From Acidiferrobacterales bacterium (GTDB taxonomy: Bacteria; Pseudomonadota; Gammaproteobacteria; Acidiferrobacterales; Sulfurifustaceae), in assembly GCA_919902095.1 (NCBI GenBank), contig CAKKQL010000002.1:1-7454 (forward strand): DNA of 7,454 nt, in the 5' to 3' direction. Made by a program: the position numbers and the translations under genes. A model generated the notes under the pieces. The model was not told the DNA's origin and ran no database searches. It worked only from the letters and a program-made list of their open reading frames with translations. Below, piece by piece: positions 6,174 to 7,454 of this stretch (position 1 is its first letter; every line of letters starts with the position of its first letter).

Positions 6174-6568
6174 GTCTGCTTCGGCTTGTCGCCCTTGCCC
6201 TTGCCGCCAAGCAGTTCATCGAGCCGGGCTCGCGTCGCGTCGGCCTTGGGGGCCGGTTCCGGCGCGCCGCCAAACAGGGCATCGATCCCGGCCTTCGCGG
6301 CCTGGGTCTTGCCCGCGCCGGGCGGCTGGTGGGCGTCGGGCCGCGGCTTGAACCAGTCGCAGAAATTCGCATGTTCCTTGTCGCGCACCTCCTCGGCGCG
6401 TTCCTCGCGGCACTTGCCCGTCAGGCGCGGATCGTAGAATTCGCACATCCGGCAGACGTGCTGGTAGGCGCGGCATTTCGGGCACTCGGCCAGGCGGCTC
6501 AGGGGCAGTGGCAGCTCGGCGAGCGCCGCGCCGCATTTCCAGCAGACGAATGCCGACGCCGTGCGCAC
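6170..6568 (-). CDS. Zinc-ribbon hypothetical protein, 132 aa
   Basis: Eight cysteines fall in the first 70 residues. C9/C12 and C29/C32 form a classic CxxC...CxxC zinc ribbon (CWKC and CPKC). C39/C42 (HVCRMCEFYDP), C53 and C70 (NFCDWFKP) look like a second metal site. The last 60 residues are low-complexity Ala/Pro/Lys with two similar short motifs, IDALFGG and LDELLGG, which may be a repeated docking helix. There is no signal peptide, so it is probably cytoplasmic. The start is a GTG at 6568, 3 bases after the stop of the upstream gene. Its own stop overlaps the 41-aa gene as ATGA. I do not recognise a named family; a small zinc-binding regulatory or assembly protein is a guess from the cysteines. 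Confidence 0.78.
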   Translation of the reverse strand: MRTASAFVCWKCGAALAELPLPLSRLAECPKCRAYQHVCRMCEFYDPRLTGKCREERAEEVRDKEHANFCDWFKPRPDAHQPPGAGKTQAAKAGIDALFGGAPEPAPKADATRARLDELLGGKGKGDKPKQT

Positions 6569-6571
6569 GGC

Positions 6572-6871
6572 TCAGGCGCGACCGACGTTGGCGTCGGCCG
6601 GCGAGTGGTAATACTCGCTTTCCTCGGCGAGCTGCTTCACCTGCCGCATCAGCTCGGTCATGCGTCCGTCGGCGGTGCTCACCGGCAGGCAATCGGTGCA
6701 GCGCGGGTCGCCGCAGGGCTGGCGCGAATAGAGCCAGTACTGGAGGGCGCCGGCGAGCAGGCCGTCGGCGATGTCCCAGCGGTCGGCGTCGTTGTCGGCA
6801 TCGGCCAGGCGATTGCCGAGTCGCACCACCTGGTCGAAGGTGTCGTCGAATACGGTTTCGGACTGGGTCAT
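6572..6871 (-). CDS. Hypothetical protein, 99 aa, with CxxxxCxxC cluster
   Basis: The protein begins MTQSETVFDDTFDQVVRLGN and looks largely alpha-helical. A single cysteine cluster, PCGDPRCTDC (about residues 53-62), follows LQYWLYSRQ, and a second helix (MTELMRQVKQLAEESEYY) ends the fold. Three cysteines plus a nearby polar residue could bind a metal. There is no signal peptide or membrane segment. The ATG at 6871 has a very strong ribosome site (GAGGAGG at 6884-6878, 6 bases away), so this is the lead gene of the three-gene leftward cluster. The next gene starts 3 bases after its stop. I do not recognise the family. The shared cysteine-rich character with the next gene suggests that they work together, by inference only. 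Confidence 0.75.
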   Translation of the reverse strand: MTQSETVFDDTFDQVVRLGNRLADADNDADRWDIADGLLAGALQYWLYSRQPCGDPRCTDCLPVSTADGRMTELMRQVKQLAEESEYYHSPADANVGRA

Positions 6872-6955
6872 GACGGGCCTCCTCGCGGCCGGGAAAACTT
6901 CACTTATAAGGATATTACCAAAACACCCGGCAGCGCATATTTAGGTTGCTTCGGC

Positions 6956-7002
6956 CGCCGGCCACGGGCGAAAATGCGCCCCTTTGCCGCGGTCGGCCGG
7001 CG
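6956..7002 (+). other. GC-rich nested stem-loop in the adk leader region
   Basis: CGCCGGCC (6956-6963) pairs perfectly with GGCCGGCG (6995-7002). Inside it GGGCG (6966-6970) pairs with CGCCC (6977-6981) around an AAAATG loop. It lies 55 bases upstream of the adk start in the 186-base gap between divergent genes. No T-run follows, so it is not an obvious terminator. In DNA this GC-rich, such pairing can arise by chance. Confidence 0.3.
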
Positions 7003-7057
7003 ACGGCGACTGGCGGCGCGCTTCATTCATCTGGCCTACGAAGAGAGGAAATGTAAT

Positions 7058-7454
7058 ATGAAACTGATTCTGTTGGGCGCCCCGGGCGCGGGCAAGGGCA
7101 CGGTTGCGAAGCTGCTGACGAAACTCGACGGTTCGGTGCAGATTTCCACCGGCGACATCCTGCGCGGCGCGGTGCAGGCCGGCACGGAGCTCGGCAAGCA
7201 GGCCAAGGCGCACATGGACAGCGGCGGGCTGGTGCCGGACGCTCTGATCATGGGCATCATGGAAAAGCGGCTACAGGAGCCGGATTGCCAGAAGGGCTTC
7301 CTGCTCGACGGCTTCCCGCGCACCATTCCGCAGGCCGATGCGCTGAAGGCGCTGCTCGCCAAGATCGGCATCAAGCTCGACGCCGCCGTGAGCCTCGAGG
7401 TCCCGCGCGACGTCATTCTCGATCGCCTTACCACCCGGCGCACCTGCGAGAATT
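7058..7454 (+). CDS. adk: Adenylate kinase (C-terminus beyond window)
   Basis: The first 132 codons are present. The enzyme interconverts ATP + AMP and 2 ADP in the cytoplasm. The P-loop is GAPGAGKGT (7-15), and the AMP-binding part has STGDILR (30-36) and the GGLVPD segment (56-61). FLLDGFPRT (81-89) carries the conserved D84 and R88. The sequence stops at the start of the LID domain, LTTRRTCEN. A cysteine here suggests the zinc-binding Cys type of LID rather than the cysteine-free LID of E. coli, but the rest is off the edge. The residue after the P-loop threonine is V where many adenylate kinases have Q. The start is supported by AGAGAGGAA (7042-7050), 7 bases ahead of the ATG. It diverges from the three small leftward genes. 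Confidence 0.95.
   Translation, partial: MKLILLGAPGAGKGTVAKLLTKLDGSVQISTGDILRGAVQAGTELGKQAKAHMDSGGLVPDALIMGIMEKRLQEPDCQKGFLLDGFPRTIPQADALKALLAKIGIKLDAAVSLEVPRDVILDRLTTRRTCEN

Noticed and set aside
1..7454. CRISPR array, tRNA, rRNA or insertion sequence
   Set aside because: No regularly spaced repeats, cloverleaf sequence, rRNA motifs, transposase frame or terminal inverted repeats with target duplications were seen.

Overview
The window looks like a stretch of chromosome from a GC-rich proteobacterium, most likely a gammaproteobacterium. The support is protein resemblance (MacB/MacA/TolC exporter, adenylate kinase), high GC with strong GC-ending codon bias over 1741-7454, and integron-type attC sites. 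I cannot name a genus. No rRNA, tRNA, CRISPR array or transposase is visible.

Left part (1-1740) is accessory DNA with visibly lower GC. It opens with the first 36 codons of a leftward TetR-family repressor. Its ATG lies 4 bases from a near-perfect 24-bp palindrome, the likely operator. A rightward DUF1272 zinc-finger gene starts just beyond the palindrome. Next come an 88-base attC-like site (497-584), a YciI-family gene, a 3-methyladenine-DNA glycosylase I (tag) reading frame broken by one amber codon, and a second 88-base attC site (1649-1736). The two attC sites share the same fold: R box, 3/4-nt unpaired spacer, L box, extrahelical bases and a long stem. They mark at least one complete gene cassette (about 578-1730) and the end of another. 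No integron integrase is present, so this is a candidate CALIN (cluster of attC sites lacking an integrase) or the edge of a chromosomal integron.

Middle part (1741-5940) is one leftward operon encoding a tripartite exporter. A TolC-type outer-membrane protein is followed by a MacA-type periplasmic adaptor (4-base overlap) and then the MacB-type ABC permease (7-base gap). The macB stop codon lies 4 bases from the end of the second attC, so the cassettes and the exporter operon converge with almost nothing between them. The adaptor has an unusually short helical hairpin.

Right part (6048-6871) is a leftward cluster of three tightly packed small genes: a 99-aa protein with a CxxxxCxxC cluster, a 132-aa protein with eight cysteines in zinc-ribbon-like pairs, and a 41-aa very basic protein coupled by an ATGA overlap. 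I do not recognise a function for any of them. They lie 107 bases upstream of the tolC-type gene in the same direction. Divergent from them, adk (adenylate kinase) begins at 7058 and runs off the right edge.
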